In this document: positions 1 to 7,645 of the stretch, in pieces
How positions within the stretch are numbered: the first letter of the stretch is position 1
How the letters are laid out: each line of letters begins with the position of its first letter
NCBI GenBank assembly: GCA_900313845.1
Contig: OMTC01000002.1
Span: 1-20,547, forward strand
DNA from: an uncultured Prevotellaceae bacterium
Lineage (GTDB): Bacteria > Bacteroidota > Bacteroidia > Bacteroidales > Bacteroidaceae
Length of the DNA stretch: 20,547 nucleotides
Reading direction: 5' to 3'
Translations under genes and position numbers: made by a program
Notes under the pieces: model-generated
Databases searched by the model: none
Told to the model about the DNA's origin: nothing
Seen by the model: only the letters and a program-made list of their open reading frames with translations

Positions 1-14
1 AAGGATTTATAAGG

Positions 15-65
15 ATTCTTCATTCTACTCCCCTCGCCTTTTGGAGAGGGGTTGGGGGTGAGGCT
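15..65. repeat. 51-bp interspersed repeat, copy 1
   Basis: This 51-bp segment matches 4622-4672 at 47 of 51 positions with no gaps. The differences are at 32, 39, 40 and 53. It contains an imperfect stem, CCCTC-type at 30-35 against GAGGGG at 46-51, with a 10-nt loop, followed by GGGGGTGAGGCT. It lies about 10 bp beyond the stop of the HD gene, so this copy is intergenic. The stem has no T-run on either side, so I do not read it as an intrinsic terminator. From memory, similar CCCCTC...GAGGGG...GGTGAGGC elements are scattered through Bacteroidetes draft genomes, but I could not check this. Confidence 0.85.
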
Positions 66-74
66 CTTTAAACT

Positions 75-1298
75 TTAAACGTTAAACGATAATCGATGGT
101 AACAGAAATAATGTTTGGTGACATGCTTTGATAAGGTTTCGATGTTAAGCATATCGGAATCTATCGCTACATCCACCGTGGTTCCATCCTTATGGAGAAT
201 CTCGATTTTATCATCATGGATGTTATACATGTCTTTTCCCACTTCTTTCTGTGCCACAAGATATTCCACTTCTTCGGAGTTGAGATTCAAGGCAGAGGCT
301 ATTTCCTCTTTCTTTTCCTCCACATATTCCTCAGTGAATGGCTCCTCACTGACTTCTACCTTAAAGATTTTCCTTTGTATGAAATCCTGACTAAGAATCG
401 AAAGTATCCTGTCAGAATGATTTTGCCAAACATTCAAAGCACACCAAATATCATTGTCGTCGAGAGCGAGATAATTCTGTAGAGCTTCCTCTTGGTTGAA
501 GAATAGATTCCTATCCACATGATGATAAAGGAAGTAGTGTAGGGCAGGAGAGGCAAACAATTCCACTCCCTGCGAAGCCAGATATTTTGCTCTTCGCAAA
601 GCATTGACAAGCACATGTTCCGCAGCAACAGCTGTCTTATGGAGATACACCTGCCAATACATCAAGCGGCGATTCACCAAATAGTTTTCAATGGAATAGA
701 TACCTTTTTTCTCCACCACGAGATGATCATCCACCACACTCAGCATATCAATGATGCGAGCCGAACCGATATTCCCTTCCGTCACTCCCGTGAAGAAAGA
801 ATCCCTGCGGAGATAATCAAGGCGATCCACATCGAGTTGAGAGGAAAGCAACTGATGAAGGAACTGTTTTGGATATTCGTTCTTGAAAATCTTTATCGCA
901 AGATTGAGTTGTCCACGAAAATCCTCATTCATTTTCTGCATGATGAGCAGGGAGATTTCCTCGTGATTCACTCCGCTAATGATGGTGTTTTCAAGCACAT
1001 GAGAAAAAGGTCCGTGTCCGATGTCATGCATAAGGATGGCAGCAAGCACAGCTTCTTCTTCCGAATCGAAAATGAAATGTCCCTTGCTTTTAAGAGAATG
1101 GATGGCAAGCGTCATTAAATGGAATGCACCGATGGAATGATGAAAGCGAGTGTGCTGTGCTCCAGGATACACCACACTGGCAAGGCCAAGTTGCTTGATA
1201 CGACTCAGACGATAAAAATAGGGATGCTTCACGATGTCGAAAAGCAACCCTTCTGGTATGCGTATAAATCCGAATACTGGATCGTTGATAACTTTCAT
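75..1298 (-). CDS. HD-domain phosphohydrolase, dNTP triphosphohydrolase-like
   Basis: This is a metal-dependent phosphohydrolase of the HD superfamily, closest in layout to dGTPase/SAMHD1-like proteins such as YwfO. Seen near the N-terminus: an H-x-x-R-x-H-H-S motif (HTRFHHSIG, about residues 49-57), then the HD pair in MHDIGHGPFSH (about residues 90-100), then QLDVDRLDYLRRDS (about 154-167), which holds the late conserved Asp. Substrate inferred from the family is a nucleoside triphosphate, but it is untested here. The frame can open at TTG (1301) or ATG (1298). I chose ATG because it overlaps the pyrF TGA stop as TGATG, a layout typical of translational coupling. It is the last gene seen in the purM-prfA-pyrF operon. 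In Bacteroides relatives the following genes are, as I recall, lipid A genes such as lpxD, which would lie beyond the window edge. Confidence 0.9.
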   Translation of the reverse strand: MKVINDPVFGFIRIPEGLLFDIVKHPYFYRLSRIKQLGLASVVYPGAQHTRFHHSIGAFHLMTLAIHSLKSKGHFIFDSEEEAVLAAILMHDIGHGPFSHVLENTIISGVNHEEISLLIMQKMNEDFRGQLNLAIKIFKNEYPKQFLHQLLSSQLDVDRLDYLRRDSFFTGVTEGNIGSARIIDMLSVVDDHLVVEKKGIYSIENYLVNRRLMYWQVYLHKTAVAAEHVLVNALRRAKYLASQGVELFASPALHYFLYHHVDRNLFFNQEEALQNYLALDDNDIWCALNVWQNHSDRILSILSQDFIQRKIFKVEVSEEPFTEEYVEEKKEEIASALNLNSEEVEYLVAQKEVGKDMYNIHDDKIEILHKDGTTVDVAIDSDMLNIETLSKHVTKHYFCYHRLSFNV

Positions 1299-2128
1299 CA
1301 ATTAGCTGCTTTCTTGGCTAATTCATTTGCCATTTGAAGTTGAACTTCCTTTGCTTTCTGTGCAGCAACCTTTGCAAAATTCTCTGTGCTGTCGGCATAG
1401 ATGATGGCACGTGAAGAATTCACGATGAGTCCACAATCATCTGTCATGCCGTATTTGCACACCTCTTCCAGACTTCCGCCTTGTGCTCCAACTCCAGGAA
1501 CCAAAAGGAAATGATGAGGAACAATCTTGCGGATGTCCTTAAACATCTTGCCCTGTGTGGCACCTACCACATACATCATGTTTTCCTCGTTTCCCCATTC
1601 CTGACTCTTACGCAGCACCTTCTCGAAGAGCCTTTCTCCTTCTGCATCGCTGGTGAGTTGGAAATCCTGAGAACCCTTGTTGGAAGTCAGTGCAAGCAGA
1701 ATCACCCATTTCCCTTCGTACTGCAAGAAAGGACTCACTGAATCCTCACCCATGTAAGGAGCCACGGTGAGTGAATCAAGGTTCATTTCCTCGAAGAATG
1801 TACGAGCATACATCGCACTCGTGTTGCCTATATCTCCACGCTTGGCATCTGCAATGATGAAATGGTGAGGATAGTGCTTGTTGAGATATTGGATGGTTTT
1901 TTCAAACGAAATCCAACCTTTCACACCATTACTCTCATAGAAAGCGAGGTTGGGTTTATATGCCATGCAATATTGCGAGGTGGCATCTATAATAGCTTTG
2001 TTGAAGGCAAAAATAGGATCCTCCTCTTTTAGCAGATGTTGAGGAATCTTTTTAATATCGGTGTCAAGTCCCACACAAAGGAAGGATTGCTTGGCATAGA
2101 TGAGTTCAACGAGTTCTTTACGAGTCAT
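1298..2128 (-). CDS. pyrF: Orotidine 5'-phosphate decarboxylase (type 2)
   Basis: The enzyme decarboxylates OMP to UMP, the last step of de novo pyrimidine synthesis, in the cytoplasm. Seen: LCVGLDTDIKKIP near residues 17-29, and the catalytic D-x-K-x-x-D signature in ADAKRGDIGNTSAMY (Asp94, Lys96, Asp99). A phosphate-binding loop region VPGVGAQGG lies in the C-terminal part. At 276 aa it fits the longer type-2 subfamily (about 270 aa) better than the E. coli-type enzyme (about 245 aa). The start ATG at 2126-2128 lies 27 bp after the prfA stop, so the two are probably cotranscribed. Its stop overlaps the next start by one base. The gene looks intact. Confidence 0.96.
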   Translation of the reverse strand: MTRKELVELIYAKQSFLCVGLDTDIKKIPQHLLKEEDPIFAFNKAIIDATSQYCMAYKPNLAFYESNGVKGWISFEKTIQYLNKHYPHHFIIADAKRGDIGNTSAMYARTFFEEMNLDSLTVAPYMGEDSVSPFLQYEGKWVILLALTSNKGSQDFQLTSDAEGERLFEKVLRKSQEWGNEENMMYVVGATQGKMFKDIRKIVPHHFLLVPGVGAQGGSLEEVCKYGMTDDCGLIVNSSRAIIYADSTENFAKVAAQKAKEVQLQMANELAKKAAN

Positions 2129-2155
2129 ATCTATGTGTGTTTTAGTGGATTATCA

Positions 2156-3265
2156 TTACAATTGAGCTTCTTTCAGTCTTTCTGCATTTTCAGCCACGAT
2201 GAGGTGGTCGATGCAGTCTTGAATGTCTCCATCCATGAAGGCAGCGAGATTATAAATCGTGTAGTTGATGCGATGGTCCGTGATGCGTCCCTGAGGATAA
2301 TTGTAAGTGCGAATCTTTGCAGAGCGGTCTCCTGTCGAAACCATTGTTTTGCGTCTTGAAGCAATATCATCAATATATTTTTGATGCTCTCTGTCGTAGA
2401 TACGAGTACGGAGTCGAGCCAATGCACGTTCCTTGTTCTTTGGCTGGTCGCGAGTCTCAGTACATTCCACAAGGATTTCCTCCTTCTCACCCGTGTTAGG
2501 ATTGGTCCACATATAACGAGCTCGCACACCCGATTCCACCTTATTCACATTCTGTCCACCTGCACCCGAGGAACGGAACGTATCCCATTTGATTTCACCT
2601 TCGTTGATTTGCACATCGAAAGGTTCTGCTTCAGGCAACACGGCAACGGTAGCAGCAGAAGTATGTACGCGTCCTTGGGTTTCTGTCACAGGTACTCGTT
2701 GCACACGATGCACTCCAGATTCATATTTCAGAATGCCATAAACTCCCTCACCTGTCACGTTGAAGATGATTTCCTTATATCCTCCCGAAGCACCTTCGCT
2801 GAAACTCGACACCACCACGTGCCAACCTTTGATTTCACAGAATTTCGAATACATGCGGAACAAATCTCCAGCAAAGAGAGCTGCTTCGTCGCCACCCGTA
2901 CCTCCACGGATTTCCATCGTTACATTCTTTCCGTCTTCTGGGTCTGCAGGGATGAGCAAGAGTTTGATTTCCTCCTCCAATTCAGGAATACGCTTCTCGT
3001 TGGCGGCAATTTCCTCACGTGCCATTTCCTTCATCTCTGGGTCATCCTCCATGGTGAGCATTTCCTTTGCCTCTTCCAAATGAGCGTTGCAATCGATGTA
3101 TTCCTGTCGAGCCTTCACCAAATCCTCCAAATTCTTGTATTCCTTGGTGAGAGTCACATATCGCTTTTGGTCTGCTATCACGCTTGGGTCGGTAATCAAT
3201 GTCGATACCTCCTCGAATCGTGAAACAATTCCATCCAGTTTGTCAAGTATATTACTATTTGCCAT
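2156..3265 (-). CDS. prfA: Peptide chain release factor 1
   Basis: RF1 recognises UAA and UAG at the ribosomal A site and triggers peptidyl-tRNA hydrolysis. Seen: the PxT tripeptide anticodon as PVT (about residues 192-194, in QRVPVTETQGRVHTS), which separates it from RF2 (SPF). The universal GGQ motif is in SSGAGGQNVNKVES (GGQ at about 236-238). An N-terminal helical region (1-100) precedes GGTGGDEAALFAGDL, typical of domain 2. Length is 369 aa against about 360 for E. coli RF1. There is no in-frame TGA or programmed frameshift, which also argues against RF2. The start ATG lies 14 bp past the purM stop. It sits between purine and pyrimidine biosynthesis genes, an order I recall as conserved in Bacteroidetes. 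Confidence 0.97.
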   Translation of the reverse strand: MANSNILDKLDGIVSRFEEVSTLITDPSVIADQKRYVTLTKEYKNLEDLVKARQEYIDCNAHLEEAKEMLTMEDDPEMKEMAREEIAANEKRIPELEEEIKLLLIPADPEDGKNVTMEIRGGTGGDEAALFAGDLFRMYSKFCEIKGWHVVVSSFSEGASGGYKEIIFNVTGEGVYGILKYESGVHRVQRVPVTETQGRVHTSAATVAVLPEAEPFDVQINEGEIKWDTFRSSGAGGQNVNKVESGVRARYMWTNPNTGEKEEILVECTETRDQPKNKERALARLRTRIYDREHQKYIDDIASRRKTMVSTGDRSAKIRTYNYPQGRITDHRINYTIYNLAAFMDGDIQDCIDHLIVAENAERLKEAQL

Positions 3266-3279
3266 TGAAATAAGCTCTA

Positions 3280-4449
3280 TTAGTATTCAAATTCTCCATA
3301 TTCACTCTTGATGAGCAAACTCTTCTTGCCTTCCTCGATGTGTCCCACGATTTGGGCATCGATGTTGAAACTCTTTGAGATTTCAATCACCTTCTCTGCA
3401 TGTTCTGGTGAGAGATACACCTCAAGTCGATGTCCCATGTTGAACACTTTGTACATTTCAGCCCATTCCGTTCCACTCTGCTCTTGAATCGCCTTGAAGA
3501 GTGGAGGGATAGGAAACATATTGTCTTTCACCACTCGGCAATTCTCACCCACAAAGTGAAGCACTTTGGTCTGAGCACCACCAGTGCAATGCACCATACC
3601 ATGTATCTGAGGACGCAGTTCATCCAGCAATTTCTTCACCACTGGAGCATAAGTACGGGTAGGGGAGAGCACCAGTTTTCCTGCACTTACTGGGGCGCCT
3701 TCCACCTTGTCTTGCAGTGCATATTTACCACTATATACGAGTTCCGAAGGCACTTGGTGGTCGAAACTCTCAGGATATTTCATGGCGAGATACTTCGCAA
3801 ACATATCATGGCGAGCACTCGTAAGCCCATTGCTTCCCATGCCACCATTGTATTCTGTTTCGTAAGTGGCTTGTCCACAACTCGAAAGGCCTACAATCAC
3901 GTCTCCTGGGCGAATATTCGCATTGTCTATCACGTCGCTGCGCTTCATGCGACATGTCACTGTAGAATCCACAATGATAGTGCGCACCAAATCGCCTACA
4001 TCTGCTGTTTCTCCACCCGTTGCATAAATGCCTATTCCCATATCACGCATCTGCTGCAAAAGCTCATCCGTACCATTGATGATGGCAGAAATCACTTCCC
4101 CAGGAATGAGCATCTTGTTTCTACCTATCGTACTCGATACCAAGATGTTGTCCACGGCACCCACACAGAGCAAATCGTCTGTATTCATGATAAGAGCGTC
4201 TTGCGCAATACCTTTCCATACGCTCAAGTCGCCCGTCTCTTTCCAATACATGTAGGCAAGGCTCGATTTTGTTCCCGCACCATCCGCATGCATAATGTTG
4301 CAATAATCTGGGTCACCCCCTAAGATGTCGGGGATGATTTTGCAAAAAGCCTGAGGAAAAATGCCCTTGTCGATATTCTTGATGGCGTTGTGCACATCTT
4401 CTTTCGCTGCACTTACGCCTCGCATCATATATCGCTGATTATTATCCAT
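3280..4449 (-). CDS. purM: Phosphoribosylformylglycinamidine cyclo-ligase (AIR synthase)
   Basis: PurM converts FGAM and ATP to aminoimidazole ribonucleotide in de novo purine synthesis. Seen in the 389-aa product: MHADGAGTKSSLAY (about residues 53-66, the family substrate-loop motif), MNTDDLLCVGA (about 88-98), and ATGGETADVGDL (about 143-154, the GGETAE-like motif). The frame can be extended upstream to a TTG at 4488, but the ATG at 4449 gives the natural start MDNNQRYMMRGV. The extension would begin inside the promoter -7 box. The gene heads the operon purM-prfA-pyrF-HD with short gaps. The Bacteroidetes form is somewhat divergent from E. coli PurM and is sometimes annotated only as an AIR-synthase-related protein. 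Confidence 0.93.
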   Translation of the reverse strand: MDNNQRYMMRGVSAAKEDVHNAIKNIDKGIFPQAFCKIIPDILGGDPDYCNIMHADGAGTKSSLAYMYWKETGDLSVWKGIAQDALIMNTDDLLCVGAVDNILVSSTIGRNKMLIPGEVISAIINGTDELLQQMRDMGIGIYATGGETADVGDLVRTIIVDSTVTCRMKRSDVIDNANIRPGDVIVGLSSCGQATYETEYNGGMGSNGLTSARHDMFAKYLAMKYPESFDHQVPSELVYSGKYALQDKVEGAPVSAGKLVLSPTRTYAPVVKKLLDELRPQIHGMVHCTGGAQTKVLHFVGENCRVVKDNMFPIPPLFKAIQEQSGTEWAEMYKVFNMGHRLEVYLSPEHAEKVIEISKSFNIDAQIVGHIEEGKKSLLIKSEYGEFEY

Positions 4450-4485
4450 ATATATGTTTTGTTTCTTAATATTTGCAATTTTCTG

Positions 4486-4493
4486 CAAAAATA
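4486..4493 (-). promoter_or_regulatory. Promoter -7 box of the purM operon
   Basis: On the minus strand this reads TATTTTTG followed by C, matching the Bacteroidetes -7 consensus TAnnTTTG. It lies about 37 bp upstream of the chosen purM ATG, which implies a leader of roughly 30 nt. I see no clear TTTG at the expected -33 distance. The 127-bp gap also holds the opposing TPR-gene promoter. Confidence 0.6.
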
Positions 4494-4548
4494 CGCAAAA
4501 AATTCCACATAATAGATAGGGCTTTCTTAAAACCTAATTTTTTTTATC

Positions 4549-4556
4549 TAATTTTG
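4549..4556 (+). promoter_or_regulatory. Promoter -7 box of the TPR-protein gene
   Basis: TAATTTTG followed by CA fits the Bacteroidetes TAnnTTTG box. The ATG is 20 bp downstream of it, giving a very short leader of about 14 nt with AGGATAG just before the start. A TTTC at 4523-4526 could serve as a poor -33 element. It faces the purM promoter, so the two are divergent. Confidence 0.6.
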
Positions 4557-4576
4557 CATTCAAAATAGGATAGAAC

Positions 4577-5863
4577 ATGGCAAAATCACTTTATTTCATC
4601 ATTCTTCTTTTTTCTTTCATCATTCTTCATTCTACTCCTCTCGCCCCTTGGAGAGGGGTCGGGGGTGAGGCTAAAGACGACAAACCTAAGGAAGTATATA
4701 AGAAAAAAACAATTCTTTCGGAAGTGAAGTCCTACAACAAAGCGCAGAATTATGCCAAAGTAGATAATGTGCTGCAAAATGCTTTCAAAAAATATCCCGA
4801 AGCACAGAAGGATGCTGAATTGATGAATTACGAAACGATGGCTCAATTTGGTTTGCAGAAAGCTGAGAACCGAAAGATTTATCTCAACAACAAACCAGAT
4901 ACAGCCAAGTATTTCTCATACATTCTGAACACCTACACGTATGGCTTGCGCACCGATTCACTCGACCAGCTTCCTAATCGCAAAGGAAAGGTGAAACCCA
5001 AATACACGAATCAACTTCGAGATGAATTGAGTTCCCTGCGCAACAACTTGAAGAGTGGAGGCAAATGGTTTTACAAGAGGAAGGACTATGCCAATGCCAT
5101 CCAGTATTTCGACATGTATATCAACACCATAGGTCATTCCCTCACTTCCCATGCCGGAAAGAAAACCATTCCTTCCATCGATGCAGATAGCGTTGAATTG
5201 GCAAAACTCGCTGTCATTTCAGCTTACGGAGCCAAGCAATATCCTCTCGTGATGCGTCATTTTGATATGGCAATTCAGGATAGCATCAATCGTGCCTTGA
5301 TGTATGAAATTTGTGCCAAATCCCATCAGGAACTTGGAGATTCTACACGCTATATCACTACTTTGAGGAAAGGCTTGGAACTCTATCCCCTCAATGATTT
5401 TTTCTATGCCACATTGGTAAGCCATTATAATTCCATCAATGAGTACGATTCCTCGCTTGTTGTGTTGAATCGAGTCATCGAGGTAGATGCTCGAAACCGC
5501 AAGTTCTGGTATCTCAAAGGGAAAGTACATCAGTGTCTCAACCAAACTGATTCCGCTATTGTGGCTTATCAGCAAGCCATTCAGATTCAGGCAGATGATG
5601 CAGAGTCCTTTTCCGCATTGGGTAACGTGTATCTCGACAAGGCGCATCAATTCTATAATTCCGCTGGTTTGAAGTTAGGGGATAAGAATTACTTATCCAA
5701 TCGCCGCAAACTCAATAACATGTATTCCGATGCCATGAAGGCATACGAATCAGCCCGCAAATTTGATGAAAACAATCAGGACCTTTGGCTTTCTGGACTC
5801 CGCGAAACCTATTTTAAATTAAATAAAGGCAAAGAACTGAAGGCTTTGGAGAAAATCAAATAG
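4577..5863 (+). CDS. Exported TPR-repeat protein with a repeat-derived signal-peptide end
   Basis: This 428-aa protein is probably exported and built of tetratricopeptide-like helical pairs. Seen: a hydrophobic N-terminus (residues 4-17, SLYFIILLFSFIIL), then a low-complexity stretch, then helices. The clearest TPR units are at about 205-235, 239-275, 288-305, and 309-340 (WYLKGKVHQCLNQTDSAIVA). A further unit at 342-360 is followed by DAMKAYESARKFD. TPR proteins usually act as scaffolds; no partner is evident. The oddity is that residues 16-32 are encoded exactly by the 51-bp interspersed repeat at 4622-4672, read in frame without a stop. Signal peptidase could cut after Ala32 (GGEA-K), or the peptide may be atypical. 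The next Met is at residue 83, so a later start would lose the export signal. It stands alone, divergent from purM, and has no assigned function. Confidence 0.85.
   Translation: MAKSLYFIILLFSFIILHSTPLAPWRGVGGEAKDDKPKEVYKKKTILSEVKSYNKAQNYAKVDNVLQNAFKKYPEAQKDAELMNYETMAQFGLQKAENRKIYLNNKPDTAKYFSYILNTYTYGLRTDSLDQLPNRKGKVKPKYTNQLRDELSSLRNNLKSGGKWFYKRKDYANAIQYFDMYINTIGHSLTSHAGKKTIPSIDADSVELAKLAVISAYGAKQYPLVMRHFDMAIQDSINRALMYEICAKSHQELGDSTRYITTLRKGLELYPLNDFFYATLVSHYNSINEYDSSLVVLNRVIEVDARNRKFWYLKGKVHQCLNQTDSAIVAYQQAIQIQADDAESFSALGNVYLDKAHQFYNSAGLKLGDKNYLSNRRKLNNMYSDAMKAYESARKFDENNQDLWLSGLRETYFKLNKGKELKALEKIK
4622..4672 (+). repeat. 51-bp interspersed repeat, copy 2, inside a coding region
   Basis: It is 47/51 identical to 15-65, in the same orientation on the plus strand. 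Here the 51 bases are 17 whole codons of the TPR gene (residues 16-32, ending WRGVGGEA). The stem changes partly in step with the loop: CCTCTC at 4638-4643 can pair with GAGAGG at 4651-4656. Immediately upstream, TTTCATCATTCTTC occurs twice, at about 4594 and 4615, which suggests local duplication or slippage near the insertion. Confidence 0.85.
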
Positions 5864-5963
5864 ATTGGGGATTGACTCTTTCGCCATTGGGGAATAACTT
5901 CTTCGCTAGTGGGGAATAACTCCTTCGCCATTGGGGAATAACTTCTTCGCTATTGGGGATTGG
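5864..5963. repeat. 22-bp tandem array, about 4.5 units
   Basis: Units begin at 5864, 5886, 5908, 5930 and (partial) 5952, an exact 22-bp step. The core is ATTGGGGAATAAC followed by TTCTTCGCT or a close variant. The array starts directly after the TAG stop of the TPR gene. Units differ at only a few positions, such as CGCC versus CGCT and GAAT versus GATT. 22 is not a multiple of 3, so it is not a coding repeat. No direct-repeat/spacer pattern like CRISPR is present, because the units abut. Confidence 0.9.
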
Positions 5964-6376
5964 CAGAAAAAAGAGGGCTATCCCTTTGCTCACGCAAAAG
6001 AATAGCCACAACACAAACACAAAATAAAACACGACAAAACTACATTAATAAAAACGTAGTATATTTTTTACGTTTTTGTTGAACGGATATTTTCAATTTC
6101 AAACGTTATGGTTTTTAGATCATTGGAGATTGGATTTTCTCATGTGATAAGAAACAGTGTAAAAAATGTTACTTTGTGAGAACCGTTTTATCTCTAAATT
6201 CTATTTTTAATTTAAAAGTCTTGAATCAATAATGAGTCTAATAACAGATGCGACAAATAGGTGATATTCCTTGGAATAATTGTCGTTTTTATTTTTGAAA
6301 GTTTGCAAATTTATAGAAATATTTTGTTTTACAAAAGAAATTTTAATATTTTTTTCTTTATTTCAGCAAAAAAAAC
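5964..6376. other. Noncoding stretch between the TPR and mltF genes
   Basis: About 410 bp of A/T-rich sequence with no credible ORF or RNA gene. It contains an imperfect hairpin at 5976-6007 (GGCTAT against ATAGCC, with CTTTGC against GCAAAAG inside). That hairpin is preceded by AAAAAA on the plus strand, so any U-run would be on minus-strand RNA. A 9-bp A/T-rich stem-loop lies at 6050-6077. From about 6078 to 6376 I see nothing definite. Confidence 0.6.
6050..6077 (+). terminator. Probable bidirectional terminator after the TPR gene
   Basis: AAAAACGTA (6050-6058) pairs perfectly with TACGTTTTT (6069-6077) around a 10-nt T-rich loop. The A-tract and T-tract are part of the stem, so either strand gives a hairpin ending in U. 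It lies about 190 bp after the TPR stop and well before mltF. The stem has few GC pairs, so its strength is uncertain. Confidence 0.5.
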
Positions 6377-6384
6377 TAATTTTG
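6353..6384 (+). promoter_or_regulatory. Promoter of the mltF-like gene
   Basis: The -7 box TAATTTTG (6377-6384), followed by CA, fits TAnnTTTG. TTTC at 6353-6356, 20 bp upstream, is a near match to the -33 TTTG. The start codon is about 52 bp downstream, giving a leader near 45 nt. Confidence 0.6.
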
Positions 6385-6436
6385 CAGCGTTTTTCGAGTT
6401 TACCAAATAGAAAATCCGCCTGATTTAGTCTTCTTT

Positions 6437-7645
6437 ATGCGTAAATCACTGTTGTGTTCCGTGTTGTTTTGTGTGTTCTGTATGGCGCTTGTCGTTTCAT
6501 GCATTATGTTTTCGTGTAGTCAGGAAAACAGTCAGGTAGCAAATGGAGTTTTCGAAGCTAAGAGGTCCCCTGCATCTTTGGGTGCTGATTTCGACTTGGC
6601 GGATATTCAGGAGGGTGGAGAACTCATTGTGCTTACTTTGTATGGTCCTATCAGCTATTTTGAGTATAAGGGTGAGAGTTTCGGCAATCAGTACAAATTG
6701 GCAGATGTCTTTGCTCGCAGTATAGGAGTGTCTGTACGTGTGGATGTTTGTAGGAGCGAGAATGAGATGCTGCTGAAACTTCAAAAGGGTGATGGAGATT
6801 TGGTAGCTTATCAGATGCCTGTAGAGGATTCCTTGGCACAAGAGGTGAAGTTTTGCGGTGTAATTCCTATTACGCATTTTGTAGATTCACTTGCTACATT
6901 GTTGAAGGACTTCTCGCTTGTCTCAGCTCACGAAATGGCTTGGGCTGTACGTCCTAATTCCAACCAATTGGCAGACACACTCAATCAGTGGCTTGCACAA
7001 AACGAGTCGGATTTCTTCCATCTTTCGATGCCTCGCGTTGCGGATGAGAAAGGTGAGAAACTGGCTCCTCGACGCAATCCGAAGAGTCCTGTGCTCAATC
7101 TTGCGAAGGGTCAGATTTCCGAATACGATAGGATGTTCAAGACCTATGCTAAGAATTGTGGGTGGGATTGGCGACTCTTGGCTGCTCAGGCTTATCAGGA
7201 ATCCGCATTCGACCCCGAGGCAGTGTCTTGGATGGGTGCATTGGGATTGATGCAATTGATGCCTGGTACGGCTGAGGAAATGGGTGTGGCAAAGTCTGAG
7301 GTTTTCAATGCAGAAAGCAATATTCGTGGCGCAGTGAAATTGATTTCTAATCTTAACAGATACTATTCATTCATCAAGGACCGAGATGAGCGCATCAATT
7401 TTGTGCTTGCTGCCTATAATGCGGGTGCTGGGCACGTGGATGACGCTCGCCATATTGCTGAGAAATATGGCAAGAATCCTAATCGATGGTTTGGAAATGT
7501 GGATGAATATGTGTTGCTGATGTCGCAGAGCGAATATTATAATGATTCAATTGCTCAGCACGGCTATTTCCGTGGTTCTGAGACTTATAACTATGTGAAT
7601 AATATTCGTGCTCGTTGGAAGGAGTATAAGAGAAAGGTAAGATAA
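6437..7645 (+). CDS. mltF: MltF-like membrane-bound lytic transglycosylase (lipoprotein)
   Basis: It cleaves peptidoglycan glycan strands non-hydrolytically, leaving 1,6-anhydroMurNAc ends, probably from the periplasmic face of the outer membrane. Seen in 402 aa: an N-terminal hydrophobic segment with a lipobox VVSC (Cys22; a second Cys at 27 is less canonical). A solute-binding-protein-3-like domain spans about 50-190. The C-terminal SLT/GH23 domain covers about 228-370 and has AYQESAF with catalytic Glu255, GLMQLMPGTA (about 270-279) and LAAYNAGAGHV (about 324-334). This two-domain order is that of MltF. The SBP-like domain starts with ELIVLTLYGP and is degenerate, as in the family. The gene is single, with its own promoter, and its stop abuts the convergent GH125 stop. 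Nothing appears truncated. Confidence 0.92.
   Translation: MRKSLLCSVLFCVFCMALVVSCIMFSCSQENSQVANGVFEAKRSPASLGADFDLADIQEGGELIVLTLYGPISYFEYKGESFGNQYKLADVFARSIGVSVRVDVCRSENEMLLKLQKGDGDLVAYQMPVEDSLAQEVKFCGVIPITHFVDSLATLLKDFSLVSAHEMAWAVRPNSNQLADTLNQWLAQNESDFFHLSMPRVADEKGEKLAPRRNPKSPVLNLAKGQISEYDRMFKTYAKNCGWDWRLLAAQAYQESAFDPEAVSWMGALGLMQLMPGTAEEMGVAKSEVFNAESNIRGAVKLISNLNRYYSFIKDRDERINFVLAAYNAGAGHVDDARHIAEKYGKNPNRWFGNVDEYVLLMSQSEYYNDSIAQHGYFRGSETYNYVNNIRARWKEYKRKVR

Noticed and set aside
15..65. Intrinsic terminator for the HD gene
   Set aside because: The stem is short and imperfect, and no T-run follows on the minus strand.
2381..3223. 280-aa plus-strand ORF over prfA
   Set aside because: Antisense to a well-supported release factor gene, with no independent evidence.
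3430..4323. 297-aa plus-strand ORF over purM
   Set aside because: Antisense to purM, rich in His, Cys and Ser as expected of a shadow frame, with no family motif.
5864..5963. CRISPR array
   Set aside because: Units are 22 bp and abut directly with no unique spacers, and no cas gene is nearby.
5964..6436. tRNA or other structured RNA gene
   Set aside because: I found no T-loop GTTCRANTC or cloverleaf-compatible arms, only A/T-rich hairpins.
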